Source: Candidatus Kapaibacterium sp.
GTDB taxonomy: Bacteria > Bacteroidota > Ignavibacteria > Kapaibacteriales > JAEUSM01
Reading direction: 5' to 3'
Assembly (NCBI GenBank): GCA_016788785.1
Contig: JAEUSM010000006.1
Span: 248,001-312,000 of the forward strand
DNA: 64,000 nucleotides
Of this stretch, positions 1-6,793 are shown one piece after another; within the stretch, counting starts at the first letter, position 1, and every line of letters begins with the position of its first letter. The notes beneath the pieces were generated by a model that did not search any database, was not told where the DNA came from, and saw only the letters and a program-made list of their open reading frames with translations. The position numbers were made by a program, and so were the translations under genes.

Positions 1-278
1 TCAAACAAGGTACATTCTATCAATGAAGATGTTATATTATTGACTTTAAAATATCCTCTTTCAATACATCCATCACTAAACAAAATAGGAATTGTATCAG
101 TAAAAGTACTTCCAAATTTCATAGTTGTTTGAAAAGGATACATTTCCAGATCAGCCAACCAACCTAAATTATGGATTTCATTATCAGAATTGTTGTCAGT
201 TGGGTATTCTTTACAACTAAAAGTTACAAGAGTAAAAACTGAACAGAGAATGAGTAGTAGTGTTTTTATAATTATCAA
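1..278 (-). CDS. Small lipoprotein, partial, first of three tandem paralogues
   Basis: The gene runs off the left edge of the window. Read on the minus strand it starts with a lipoprotein signal (KTLLLILCSVFTLVTFSCKE) and continues with a short secreted domain containing LGWL, GYFKV and an Asp/Thr-rich stretch. The next two genes (281-685 and 780-1187) share this pattern, so all three are paralogues. At the position where the others have ATG AAA ACA this gene has ATA AAA ACA; counted from there the lipobox cysteine is residue 19 in all three. An in-frame TTG at 276-278 could serve as start, but I see no Shine-Dalgarno site. It begins two bases after the stop of the upstream gene. Function unknown; an outer-membrane or periplasmic lipoprotein is inferred. 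It may be a dying copy. Confidence 0.6.
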   Translation of the reverse strand, partial: MIIIKTLLLILCSVFTLVTFSCKEYPTDNNSDNEIHNLGWLADLEMYPFQTTMKFGSTFTDTIPILFSDGCIERGYFKVNNITSSLIECTLF

Positions 279-280
279 AA

Positions 281-685
281 TTATCGTACAATTAACTTCT
301 TGAAAAAAGATTTATGTCTGTCTTTAAATTCTAAGGTATACACACCGGTTTGGGTTGGTGAACATTGGTAAGCTATTTTTTCAACTATTGGTATTCCACT
401 ACATTTGAAACTTTCACTGTAGTCATACAAAACAAAAAGGTAATGATACTCTTTAACCTGTGAAACTTTAAAATAGGTTCTTTTTACACAATCATCGAAT
501 CTCCAACAAGAAATAGAATCATTATATACATCTCCTAAGCGAATAGTATTCGACGTATGAAAATTGTCATAATGATTCAACATACCAAGCTGTTCTTTGG
601 GTATTTCAGATTCAGTAATTACTTCATGACAACCAAAAGACAATACTGCAAATACTGCAACCAAGATAAAATTCAGTGTTTTCAT
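281..685 (-). CDS. Small lipoprotein of a local paralogous family (middle copy)
   Basis: 134 residues. The N-terminus is a lipoprotein signal peptide with lipobox LSFGC and lipidation cysteine at residue 19, so the mature protein is expected to be membrane-anchored outside the cytoplasm. The mature part is about 115 residues with the shared features LGMLN, YFKV, a Tyr/Phe-rich strand, TGVYTLEF and DRH. The C-terminus ends in strand-like KKLIVR. Several extra cysteines (CW, DDC, KC, QC) suggest disulfides specific to this copy. It lies between two paralogues, 94 bases from the upstream one and two bases before the partial one, so the set looks like a tandem duplication that is co-transcribed leftward. 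No known family recognised; function unknown. Confidence 0.75.
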   Translation of the reverse strand: MKTLNFILVAVFAVLSFGCHEVITESEIPKEQLGMLNHYDNFHTSNTIRLGDVYNDSISCWRFDDCVKRTYFKVSQVKEYHYLFVLYDYSESFKCSGIPIVEKIAYQCSPTQTGVYTLEFKDRHKSFFKKLIVR

Positions 686-779
686 AATTTTCTTTCAAAA
701 TCAGTAATTGTTGTTTAGTTTTAACATTATCAACATCAAAACACACAAAAGAATATTTTGTTACAAAATAAATCTCTAT

Positions 780-1187
780 CTAATAAACTACCAATGATTT
801 TGAAATTGTATCCTGTCGGTCAATGATGAAAATTTTATATATTCCAGTTTTGGTTGGTTTAAAATAAAAAGGAGCTAAACCATGTCGCATATCATCAGTT
901 CCACCATTTCCATCATGTTTATCTATTAACAAGAATTGATAGGTAAAGTCATTTACTATTATAACTTTAAAGTATGATTCATATACACTTCCTATAGTCC
1001 AAAATACTGGTATTTGTGTTGTAATTTCCGCACCTAATTGTAATGAATCTGAAAAGTATTTTGGTGATTGATATGAATTCAATAACCCCATTTTTTCAAG
1101 TGAACTATCAATTAATGGTTCTTCGGATTCGCAAGCAGTTGAAACAAATGCTAAAATGGTTATTGCAAATAGCAAAACAGTTTTCAT
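780..1187 (-). CDS. Small lipoprotein of a local paralogous family (first copy)
   Basis: 135 residues from the ATG at 1187; an ATG five codons upstream is possible, but this start gives the same MKT beginning and the same cysteine-19 lipobox (STAC) as its two neighbours. The mature domain shares LGLLNSY, the YFKV strand, a Tyr/Phe/Leu-rich strand, TGIYKIF and DRQ near the C-terminus with the gene at 281-685. The repeat order suggests a small beta-sandwich of about 110 residues. It is probably the first gene of a leftward three-gene lipoprotein unit. Function unknown; I infer only a lipid-anchored envelope location. Confidence 0.75.
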   Translation of the reverse strand: MKTVLLFAITILAFVSTACESEEPLIDSSLEKMGLLNSYQSPKYFSDSLQLGAEITTQIPVFWTIGSVYESYFKVIIVNDFTYQFLLIDKHDGNGGTDDMRHGLAPFYFKPTKTGIYKIFIIDRQDTISKSLVVY

Positions 1188-1303
1188 TACAATTCCAATC
1201 AATAGTTTAAGGATATGAATTAAACGAAAATAACGAAATTTTCGATAGTAACATCACTTTCTACTATTTTCTGAAAAAAAATTTAATAAATAGATAAACA
1301 CAA

Positions 1304-1870
1304 ATGGAATACTTTGAGGATTTAACGTTCAAAAAGAAAGACTATACAAAAAATGCTCTTACAAATGGATTATATGAGCAGTGCAATTTTGAACATTGTG
1401 ATTTTAGCAAATCTGATTTGAATGATTGTAATTTTACTGATTGTACATTTTCATTTTGCAATCTTTCTTTGGCGAATGTTACAAACACCAAATTCAATGG
1501 ATGTACTTTCAAAGATTGTAAAATGATTGGCATAAAATTTCAATTGGTGAGTCAATTTGGACTTTCGTTTTCATTCTTCAATTGTAATCTCAATGATTCT
1601 CTCTTCACGAACTTACACTTGGAAGGTTCAACTTTTTCGAATTGTTCGTTGCAATTTGTGGATTTTACAGCTGCAAATTTGGAAAATGCAGTTTTGAAAG
1701 ATTGTGACTTGCAAGATGCCGTTTTCTTCAATACTAATTTGGTGAAAGTGAATTTTACCGGCTCATTTGGTTTTATAATTGATCCAGATGCAAATTCGAT
1801 ATTGAAAGCTACTTTTTCATCTGAAACGTTATCAGGTTTGTTGACAAAATACAAACTAACGATTGTGTAA
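1304..1870 (+). CDS. Pentapeptide-repeat protein
   Basis: 188 residues built almost wholly from pentapeptide repeats of the A(D/N)LXX/XXF type, seen as successive CNFEH, CDFSK, SDLND, CNFTD, CTFSF, ANLEN and CDLQD units. Such repeats fold into a right-handed quadrilateral beta-helix; the high cysteine content at the i-2 position is common in Qnr/MfpA-like and uncharacterised relatives. Two helical blocks are separated near residues 75-90 by a non-repeat stretch (KFQLVSQFG). The tail FIIDPDANSI followed by a Leu-rich segment (LSGLLTKY) is the usual C-terminal cap of this cytoplasmic family. No signal peptide. A role in protecting gyrase or binding protein partners would be inference only. Confidence 0.85.
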   Translation: MEYFEDLTFKKKDYTKNALTNGLYEQCNFEHCDFSKSDLNDCNFTDCTFSFCNLSLANVTNTKFNGCTFKDCKMIGIKFQLVSQFGLSFSFFNCNLNDSLFTNLHLEGSTFSNCSLQFVDFTAANLENAVLKDCDLQDAVFFNTNLVKVNFTGSFGFIIDPDANSILKATFSSETLSGLLTKYKLTIV

Positions 1871-1874
1871 AAAA

Positions 1875-1906
1875 AAAAGAGGCACATTCAATGAATGTAC
1901 CTCTTT
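1875..1906. terminator. Bidirectional hairpin between pentapeptide gene and tRNA-Arg
   Basis: An interrupted inverted repeat: AAAGAGG (1876-1882) pairs with CCTCTTT (1900-1906), and ACATTCA (1884-1890) with TGAATGT (1892-1898), giving a nearly continuous hairpin with a single mismatch. A poly-A run (1869-1878) lies on the left side, which is a U-tract when read on the minus strand. It directly follows the pentapeptide-repeat stop codon and lies just 3' of the tRNA on the opposite strand, so it can end both transcripts. Confidence 0.65.
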
Positions 1907-1909
1907 ACG

Positions 1910-1983
1910 TACGCCCGAAAGGATTCGAACCTTTGACCCACAGCTTAGAAGGCTGTTGCTCTATCCAGCTGAGCTACGGACGC
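1910..1983 (-). tRNA. tRNA-Arg (anticodon TCT)
   Basis: The minus strand folds into a standard cloverleaf of 74 nt. The acceptor GCGTCCG pairs with CGGGCGT plus discriminator A; the D-arm region is GCTCAGCTGGATAGAGC; the anticodon stem ACAGC/GCTGT encloses the loop CTTCTAA; the T-arm carries TTCGAAT. Bases 3-5 of the anticodon loop (34-36) are TCT, which reads AGA/AGG arginine codons. The 3' CCA is not encoded. A Bacteroidota-type promoter lies immediately upstream at 1995-2026. Confidence 0.95.
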
Positions 1984-1994
1984 AACTTAGAATA

Positions 1995-2026
1995 CAAATA
2001 TACGGTTTTTTCTTGATATTATCAAA
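1995..2026 (-). promoter_or_regulatory. Bacteroidota-type promoter of tRNA-Arg
   Basis: On the minus strand TTTG (forward 2023-2026) is followed after 20 bases by TATATTTG (forward 1995-2002), matching TTTG-N19/20-TAnnTTTG of the Bacteroidota housekeeping sigma factor. The -7 box ends 11 bases before the tRNA 5' end. The local sequence CCGTATATTTGTAT is shared with the tRNA-Ser promoter at 32723-32753. Confidence 0.75.
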
Positions 2027-2042
2027 AACTATGTCCAATTTT

Positions 2043-2249
2043 ATGAAAATATTTTCAGCTTTTCTCTTCATTATTCTTTGTTTTACAACTATCGGATGTG
2101 AAAAATTGAAATATAAAATGGCACAACGGGAAACTCGCCAACAGTATTTCAAAGATTATTTGGATTCTTCACGTAAACAAACCTACAAAAGGAATGATTC
2201 TATTCGACGTGCATTACTTCGACAAGATAGTGTCGCAGCTAATCGATAA
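2043..2249 (+). CDS. Very small charged lipoprotein
   Basis: 68 residues from the ATG at 2043 (an in-frame ATG at 2031 adds four residues). The lipoprotein signal MKIFSAFLFIILCFTTIGC places the lipidation cysteine at residue 19. The rest is a short, strongly charged, probably helical tail rich in Arg, Lys, Gln and Asp, with no recognisable domain. The reading frame stays open back through the tRNA-Arg on the other strand; that upstream part is spurious. The 3' end overlaps the convergent NlpC/P60 gene by 11 bases. Function unknown; an Lpp-like or small anchored peptide is possible, but there is no specific evidence. Confidence 0.6.
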   Translation: MKIFSAFLFIILCFTTIGCEKLKYKMAQRETRQQYFKDYLDSSRKQTYKRNDSIRRALLRQDSVAANR

Positions 2250-2751
2250 CCCGTTTGATTCCAACTAATTTTTGGGAATATGGTTTATCTTCCAAATTCT
2301 GCACAATCACTCCACGAGAAGTGGAAGCATGAATAAATTTGTTATTACCCACATACATTCCAACGTGGGAAATTGGACTGGAAGTAAAGGTAAAAAAGAC
2401 TAAATCTCCTACTTTTGGATTGTCAACCTTTTTCGAAATTGATTCATACTGCTGTGTAGAAGTTCTCGGTAACGAAATACCCACTGCTTTATAGACATTG
2501 CCTACAAATGCAGAACAATCAACCCCATCCATTGACTGACCACCCCATTTATACGGTACACCAATCCAACGTTCTGCTTCTGTAAGTAACTTCTCATAAA
2601 CACCATGTACAGTACCCTTCTCAATGGATATTGGTTGAGAACGACCTTTTTTGATTTGAGTAGTCTCAGTATTTTCACTGGAAAAACGAACTGAAGTACT
2701 ACAAGAAGCCAATAAAACAGTAAGAAAAACGGATATAATAATGTAGTTCAT
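2239..2751 (-). CDS. NlpC/P60-family peptidoglycan endopeptidase lipoprotein
   Basis: 170 residues. A lipoprotein signal with LLASC puts the lipidation cysteine at residue 17. Residues about 50-170 form an NlpC/P60 domain: WIGVPYKWGG, then DGVDCSAF with catalytic Cys79, SHVGMYVG with catalytic His129, and FIHAS with His141 as third polar residue. This family cleaves the D-Glu-DAP or L-Ala-D-Glu bonds of cell-wall stem peptides, and its size is that of the single-domain Spr/MepS-type enzymes. A role in wall growth or turnover at the outer membrane or periplasm is likely. The 3' end overlaps the small convergent lipoprotein by 11 bases. It is divergent from the T9SS gene at 2814. Confidence 0.92.
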   Translation of the reverse strand: MNYIIISVFLTVLLASCSTSVRFSSENTETTQIKKGRSQPISIEKGTVHGVYEKLLTEAERWIGVPYKWGGQSMDGVDCSAFVGNVYKAVGISLPRTSTQQYESISKKVDNPKVGDLVFFTFTSSPISHVGMYVGNNKFIHASTSRGVIVQNLEDKPYSQKLVGIKRVID

Positions 2752-2813
2752 AAATTACCTTCGCTACTTTATAAATTTAAAAGCAAATATTATTCCAAAA
2801 TAGAAAGACCTCT

Positions 2814-4094
2814 ATGAAAATTACTACAATTCTTCTTTTATTCTTCATTCAGATAACTTCTGTATTTGCACAACCTGGTCAAGGTTGGACAGCAATTAAT
2901 ACTGGTAATTCTGACTCCTATCTTGATGTTCATATTGTTAGTCAAAATGAGGCATGGATTGTTGGAACTGGTGGAGTAGTATTGAAATCAAATGGATATA
3001 TTGATTTATTTAATAAGGAAAACATCACGGATTTGGATTCTTCGTATATATTTCGTTCATTCCTAAGTTTAGGTGGTGACAAACGAATTATTGCTGGTGG
3101 TACTAATATTGCAGTTAATATCGTAGGTGGGAATGTTGTCAACCCAAATCGTGTTAGTGCCTTTCTCTCCAATGATGCTGGAGGAAACTGGACTGCTTTC
3201 AATGGAACAGGCGTTACCAGTACAAATCGCTGGATGAGCGATTTGGCTCGACGTGGTGCAACACAAATTTGGGCTCCAGGATACTTTTACAATCCAACGC
3301 AAAAAGTATATCTTTGTAGAATTTTGTATTCTCCAGATTTGGGAACAAATTGGATTCAACACCCAACCATCATTGACAAAAAAATGAACAAAATGGTCTT
3401 TTTGACTGATGAAGTAGGATTAATTTGTGCAGATGCTGGAACGGTAATTAGAACTGTGAATGGTGGTGGTGCTTGGACACAAGTTTCTACAATGACAAAT
3501 CAAGAATTAACAGATATTGTTAAAATCAATGAAACTACTGCTATAGCAGTTGGCAGAAACGGCACAATCGTTAAAACTGTTAATGGTGGCGAAACATGGA
3601 ATTCACTACTATCCAATACTACAAAACATTTGTTTTCAGTAGATTTTGTCAATAGTAATGAAGGTTATATTGCAGGTCAAAGTGGTACATTACTTTACAC
3701 TCAAGATGGTGGTAATACATGGACGTCAAATAATCTACCTACTACTCAAGATTTGAATGCTATTACCGTAACTAAAAGTGAAAATGACAGTTATGCTGCA
3801 ATTGTCGTTGGAAATAATGGTACAGCATTTTGGACACAGATTGCTAAAGTTTCTGTAGCAGAAACTAACCAAAATGACGTTGAAGTATATCCAAACCCAG
3901 TTGAAAAAGTATTACATTTGAATATAACTTCAAACGAAAACTTTACAGTTAGCATTCTTTCTCATTTAGGAACGGAAATGCTTTCTACTGCAAATCAAAC
4001 TTCAATAAACGTCTCTTCATTACCTTCTGGAACATATTACGTTCAAATTTCTACACCGAAAGGAATCCAAAGAAGCCGTTTTGTAAAAATGTAA
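2814..4094 (+). CDS. T9SS-secreted YCF48/BNR-type beta-propeller protein
   Basis: 426 residues. Signal peptide MKITTILLLFFIQITSVFAQ. Residues about 25-350 contain repeated blocks of the type GTxxxTxNGGxxW (for example VNGGGAWTQ, VNGGETWNS, QDGGNTWTS) alternating with GYIAGQ/AIAVGRNG strands. This is the signature of YCF48/BNR propellers, which often act as extracellular binding scaffolds. The last about 75 residues (VYPNPVEKVLHL to the end) form a type A T9SS sorting domain ending in RSRFVKM, so the protein is predicted to be exported through the outer membrane and either surface-attached or released. A strong terminator follows at 4111-4140. Ligand unknown. A degenerate copy of its last codons and terminator is at 6694-6776. 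Confidence 0.85.
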   Translation: MKITTILLLFFIQITSVFAQPGQGWTAINTGNSDSYLDVHIVSQNEAWIVGTGGVVLKSNGYIDLFNKENITDLDSSYIFRSFLSLGGDKRIIAGGTNIAVNIVGGNVVNPNRVSAFLSNDAGGNWTAFNGTGVTSTNRWMSDLARRGATQIWAPGYFYNPTQKVYLCRILYSPDLGTNWIQHPTIIDKKMNKMVFLTDEVGLICADAGTVIRTVNGGGAWTQVSTMTNQELTDIVKINETTAIAVGRNGTIVKTVNGGETWNSLLSNTTKHLFSVDFVNSNEGYIAGQSGTLLYTQDGGNTWTSNNLPTTQDLNAITVTKSENDSYAAIVVGNNGTAFWTQIAKVSVAETNQNDVEVYPNPVEKVLHLNITSNENFTVSILSHLGTEMLSTANQTSINVSSLPSGTYYVQISTPKGIQRSRFVKM

Positions 4095-4145
4095 TCGCCA
4101 TAAACATCATAAAAAAGGGAAGCAATTGCTTCCCTTTTTTGGTTT
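4064..4145 (+). repeat. Direct repeat copy 1: end of T9SS gene plus terminator
   Basis: This segment (last codons IQRSRFVKM-stop and the GGGAAGCAATTGCTTCCC hairpin) is repeated in the same orientation at 6694-6776. The first 17 bases are identical, the middle has diverged, and the hairpin differs by one base. The two copies bracket the paralogous lipoprotein pair 4183-6436. Confidence 0.7.
4111..4140. terminator. Strong bidirectional terminator
   Basis: Six A, the perfect palindrome GGGAAGCAATTGCTTCCC, then six T. It lies 16 bases after the stop of the T9SS gene and also 3' of the minus-strand lipoprotein ending at 4183, so it can stop both transcripts. Confidence 0.9.
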
Positions 4146-4182
4146 GTACTGAAATGCTTTATTTGAATGAATAAACGTCCCC

Positions 4183-5256
4183 CTAATTATTCGTAATCTT
4201 CCTGAGTATATTACCCTTCAAGTCCATTTCGTAGACATTGCCTTTGAGATTGTCGTGATAATGCATACTTGCAATAATTGTATTCATGGGCGTTAACAGA
4301 GCTGTTTTATCATATATGAAGAGACAATGCCTATATCCAGTATTTATCTTTGTTATTTCGGTGAATACTCCGGAAGATGTCCGTAGCTTTTCTACTTCCA
4401 TAATCCACAATTCTCTTCCTCTGGCATTGCTATCTTGTAATACAAAACCTTCAGTTTCTTGAGGAATTACTGTAAACATAACATACCTGTTATCAAATGA
4501 GAAATCAATATTTACAATATTCAAGTAGTTAATGGTATCTTGTAAAGATATCATCTTATCATTCAGATAAAAACTTTTATTATTTCTACTTATGGTATGG
4601 ACTTTGTACTCAAAATTTTTTGAGTATTTACCAATTATTGAATTATCTGATAAAAGAGTTTCGGTCTCTAAATGAAAGAAACTTCTATTAGTAGAACTCC
4701 TTGAAATAAAAAAAACGTTACTATCTTGTTTAGAAGTACCTACCCATTCTATAGATAATATTCCGCTGGTAATATCTCCAAATGATTTTGGTGTGATTAA
4801 CTTGATTTCATTTGAAATTATATCGTGTAAAACAATTTCATCTGTTACAATGTAATTTTTCCCATCTCCTATTGTATCTTTTTGTACTTTTGCAGAAAAA
4901 ACAACAAGATTAGAATTATATGGGCAAAATTTTCTATTTGAATACATAGAAATGTTTTTAATGTTTTGAAATTTTGCTTTGTCAAATTCTATTCTTGACA
5001 CAATACCTGTAGTTAAGTTTAAGTTGTCAAAATATGTATAACTCTTACTTAATATAGATGCATTGATTCCATCATATGAAACAGAATATAGATCAACACT
5101 TTCTGGAAAAGTTAAATCAGAGGGTACAAAATTCTTACAATCAGGGTAGTAAGTGGTGGAATCATCCGGTTTATTGTCTTTTGGGTCTACGATGGTATCG
5201 TTACAAGAAATAGCTAATAATAGCACTAAAACTAATAGATAAATTTGCGTTTTCAT
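4183..5256 (-). CDS. Lipoprotein, probable WD40/TolB-like propeller (second of a tandem pair)
   Basis: 357 residues from the ATG at 5256; an upstream extension is open but this start gives the lipoprotein signal MKTQIYLLVLVLLLAISC with cysteine at residue 18. The beginning SCNDTIVDP and the end (YEMDLKGNILRKITNN) nearly match the upstream gene 5270-6436, so these are tandem duplicates separated by 13 bases. The mature part is rich in Tyr, Ser and Asn, with repeating strands such as SFDNRYVMFTV, ELWIMEVEKL and FTEITKI, reminiscent of TolB/PD40-like propellers that describe a value then a unit (LWxMEVD). No catalytic motif. Likely an envelope lipoprotein; function unknown. Confidence 0.75.
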   Translation of the reverse strand: MKTQIYLLVLVLLLAISCNDTIVDPKDNKPDDSTTYYPDCKNFVPSDLTFPESVDLYSVSYDGINASILSKSYTYFDNLNLTTGIVSRIEFDKAKFQNIKNISMYSNRKFCPYNSNLVVFSAKVQKDTIGDGKNYIVTDEIVLHDIISNEIKLITPKSFGDITSGILSIEWVGTSKQDSNVFFISRSSTNRSFFHLETETLLSDNSIIGKYSKNFEYKVHTISRNNKSFYLNDKMISLQDTINYLNIVNIDFSFDNRYVMFTVIPQETEGFVLQDSNARGRELWIMEVEKLRTSSGVFTEITKINTGYRHCLFIYDKTALLTPMNTIIASMHYHDNLKGNVYEMDLKGNILRKITNN

Positions 5257-5269
5257 AGTGGTTTCCCCG

Positions 5270-6436
5270 TTAATTATTCGTAATCTTCCTAAGAATATTA
5301 CCATTCAAGTCCATTTCGTAGATGTTTGCTTGAGAATTGTTGTAAGGGTGCAACCCAACAATTAAAGTGTTTTGAGGAGTAAAAAAACAACCACTTGTAA
5401 AATAATGACATTCAGTAGTTCGAGGTTTGATTTTTCGTATTTCAGTAAATTCACCTGTAGATGCCATAAGTTTATCCACTTCCATCAGCCAAATTTCTGA
5501 ATTCCTGTACACGTATGTGGGTGTGCCATATTCCCCATTATTAGCTGTTACACCCACAGCTAAATATTTATTATCCTTCGAAAATGAACCGTTCCCAACT
5601 GCTTTTATAAGCAAAGAATCTTCAAGAAATACCTCTTTGTCATTCAAATAAAACAAGTAAGGTTCTTTCCAATTCCCATTTCCAGATTTGTAAAAGCGAT
5701 ACTGTCCATCTCCACTAATGATAGTGTTTGTTAAGTCTTTGATTGAATTTGTTTCTTCAAGTCTATCTTCTTGTAGATGATAAATATATGTTATTTTATT
5801 TGGATGAATAATGAGAAATTTATCATTCCCTTCTGATGATGTTGATAACCATTGACAAACTAATTGAATTCCAGTTTGATGACGTATACCCCATTTCCCA
5901 AATATCGATGGAGTAATCTTTTCCATTTCCATTGTTTGAATATTATAAGTAAAATAATTATAAAAGCTATAAAGATTTTTCTTATCTCCGATAGTATCAA
6001 TATCACATCTTGCTACAATGTTTATAATATTGCTATTATATGGACAGAATGAAAATCTACCAAATACTAACATTCTGTCGTATTCAGGAAATTGAAGTGT
6101 GTCAAATTCTATTGCACTTCCTGTTGCACCCAGTTTTCCATTTTCATTCCCACCAACAAGTATGTATTCACCTGTTTGTAGATTAAGAAGAAATCGGCTT
6201 GCTATTGTAACAACACTTTTTCCATCAAAATGTTTACGAATTACTGCAAATTTTCCATCGTGGGAAACCGAAAAAAGTTCATCATAGACTGGATCATAAT
6301 ACTTTTCATAGTCATAATTTGGACAATCGGGATAGGTGGTATCTTCATCTATCGGTTCTTTCGGGTCTACGATCGTTTCGTTGCAGGATGATACCACTAA
6401 TAGTAGCAAAGCAATTAAAAACAAATGTGTTTTCAT
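5270..6436 (-). CDS. Lipoprotein, probable WD40/TolB-like propeller (first of a tandem pair)
   Basis: 388 residues. Lipoprotein signal MKTHLFLIALLLLVVSSC with lipidation cysteine at residue 18, followed by NETIVDPKEP and an Asp/Thr/Pro-rich linker. Strand-turn repeats follow (LFSVSHDGKFAVI, NKYLAVGV, EIWLMEVDKL) and the C-terminus YEMDLNGNILRKITNN is shared with the downstream copy. The SHDGKFA and SKDNKYLA motifs are typical of PD40/WD40-like strands, supporting a propeller fold by inference. It starts the leftward pair that ends at the terminator 4111-4140. The 357-base gap upstream holds a T9SS-gene tail remnant and no obvious promoter match. Function unknown. Confidence 0.75.
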   Translation of the reverse strand: MKTHLFLIALLLLVVSSCNETIVDPKEPIDEDTTYPDCPNYDYEKYYDPVYDELFSVSHDGKFAVIRKHFDGKSVVTIASRFLLNLQTGEYILVGGNENGKLGATGSAIEFDTLQFPEYDRMLVFGRFSFCPYNSNIINIVARCDIDTIGDKKNLYSFYNYFTYNIQTMEMEKITPSIFGKWGIRHQTGIQLVCQWLSTSSEGNDKFLIIHPNKITYIYHLQEDRLEETNSIKDLTNTIISGDGQYRFYKSGNGNWKEPYLFYLNDKEVFLEDSLLIKAVGNGSFSKDNKYLAVGVTANNGEYGTPTYVYRNSEIWLMEVDKLMASTGEFTEIRKIKPRTTECHYFTSGCFFTPQNTLIVGLHPYNNSQANIYEMDLNGNILRKITNN

Positions 6437-6693
6437 AGTGATTTCCTTCTTATAGCATTATTGCAAATTTGGTATGTAAAAAATTCCCTTTTGAGGTTGT
6501 GAAGAAGGGTGATTGTAAACAGTGTTTTTTTGAGATTTATTTAATGTAAAAGAATGTGACATTTTAGAGCCTTGAAAGGGTATTAACTACAGGAGTTTTA
6601 TTAAACATAACCTTATTTCCTTTAAGTACCAAATATTTTTTTAAACGTACGATACTACATAGAGATAAATTCTTCGGATTATCAATAATTTAT

Positions 6694-6776
6694 AATCCAA
6701 AGAAGCCGTTATGTGAAACTGTAATAACAATACATATGTAATAAAAAAGGGAAGCATTTGCTTCCCTTTTTTTGTT
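6694..6776 (+). pseudogene. Remnant of a T9SS gene tail plus terminator (direct repeat copy 2)
   Basis: In the plus-strand frame the sequence reads IIQRSRYVKL-stop, matching GIQRSRFVKM-stop at the end of the T9SS protein 2814-4094. About 25 bases later it carries the same poly-A / GGGAAGC..GCTTCCC / poly-T hairpin. An in-frame stop lies two codons before the match, so no open gene precedes it. It is either the relic of a second copy of that gene or one end of a duplication that arose when the lipoprotein pair 4183-6436 came to lie between the copies. Confidence 0.65.
6743..6773. terminator. Bidirectional terminator, near-copy of 4111-4140
   Basis: Six A, hairpin GGGAAGC-ATTT-GCTTCCC, then seven T. 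One base differs from the terminator at 4111-4140. It lies 3' of the leftward alpha-2-macroglobulin gene that ends at 6794 and probably terminates that transcript; rightward there is only the gene remnant. Confidence 0.85.
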
Positions 6777-6793
6777 TGATGTATTAGCTGTTT

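Larger units (their letters stand above)
6437..6793. other. 357-base intergenic region
   Basis: No gene is supported here. The left 250 bases show nothing I can name. The right part (6694-6776) is a degenerate direct repeat of the end of the T9SS gene at 2814-4094 together with its terminator. The promoter of the leftward lipoprotein pair must lie in the left part, but no clean TAnnTTTG box is visible. Confidence 0.7.

Noticed and set aside
1863-2042. Open extension of the small lipoprotein gene (2043-2249) upstream to 1863
   Set aside because: It runs antisense through tRNA-Arg, and the resulting RIRTFDPQLRRLLLYPAELR peptide is the well-known artefact of translating tRNA antisense. The lipoprotein signal starts at 2043.
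4111-6773. Two similar palindromes considered as the ends of an insertion sequence
   Set aside because: They are intrinsic terminators with poly-A and poly-T flanks, there is no transposase between them, and the surrounding similarity includes gene-tail codons. The direct-repeat reading is kept as a finding instead.
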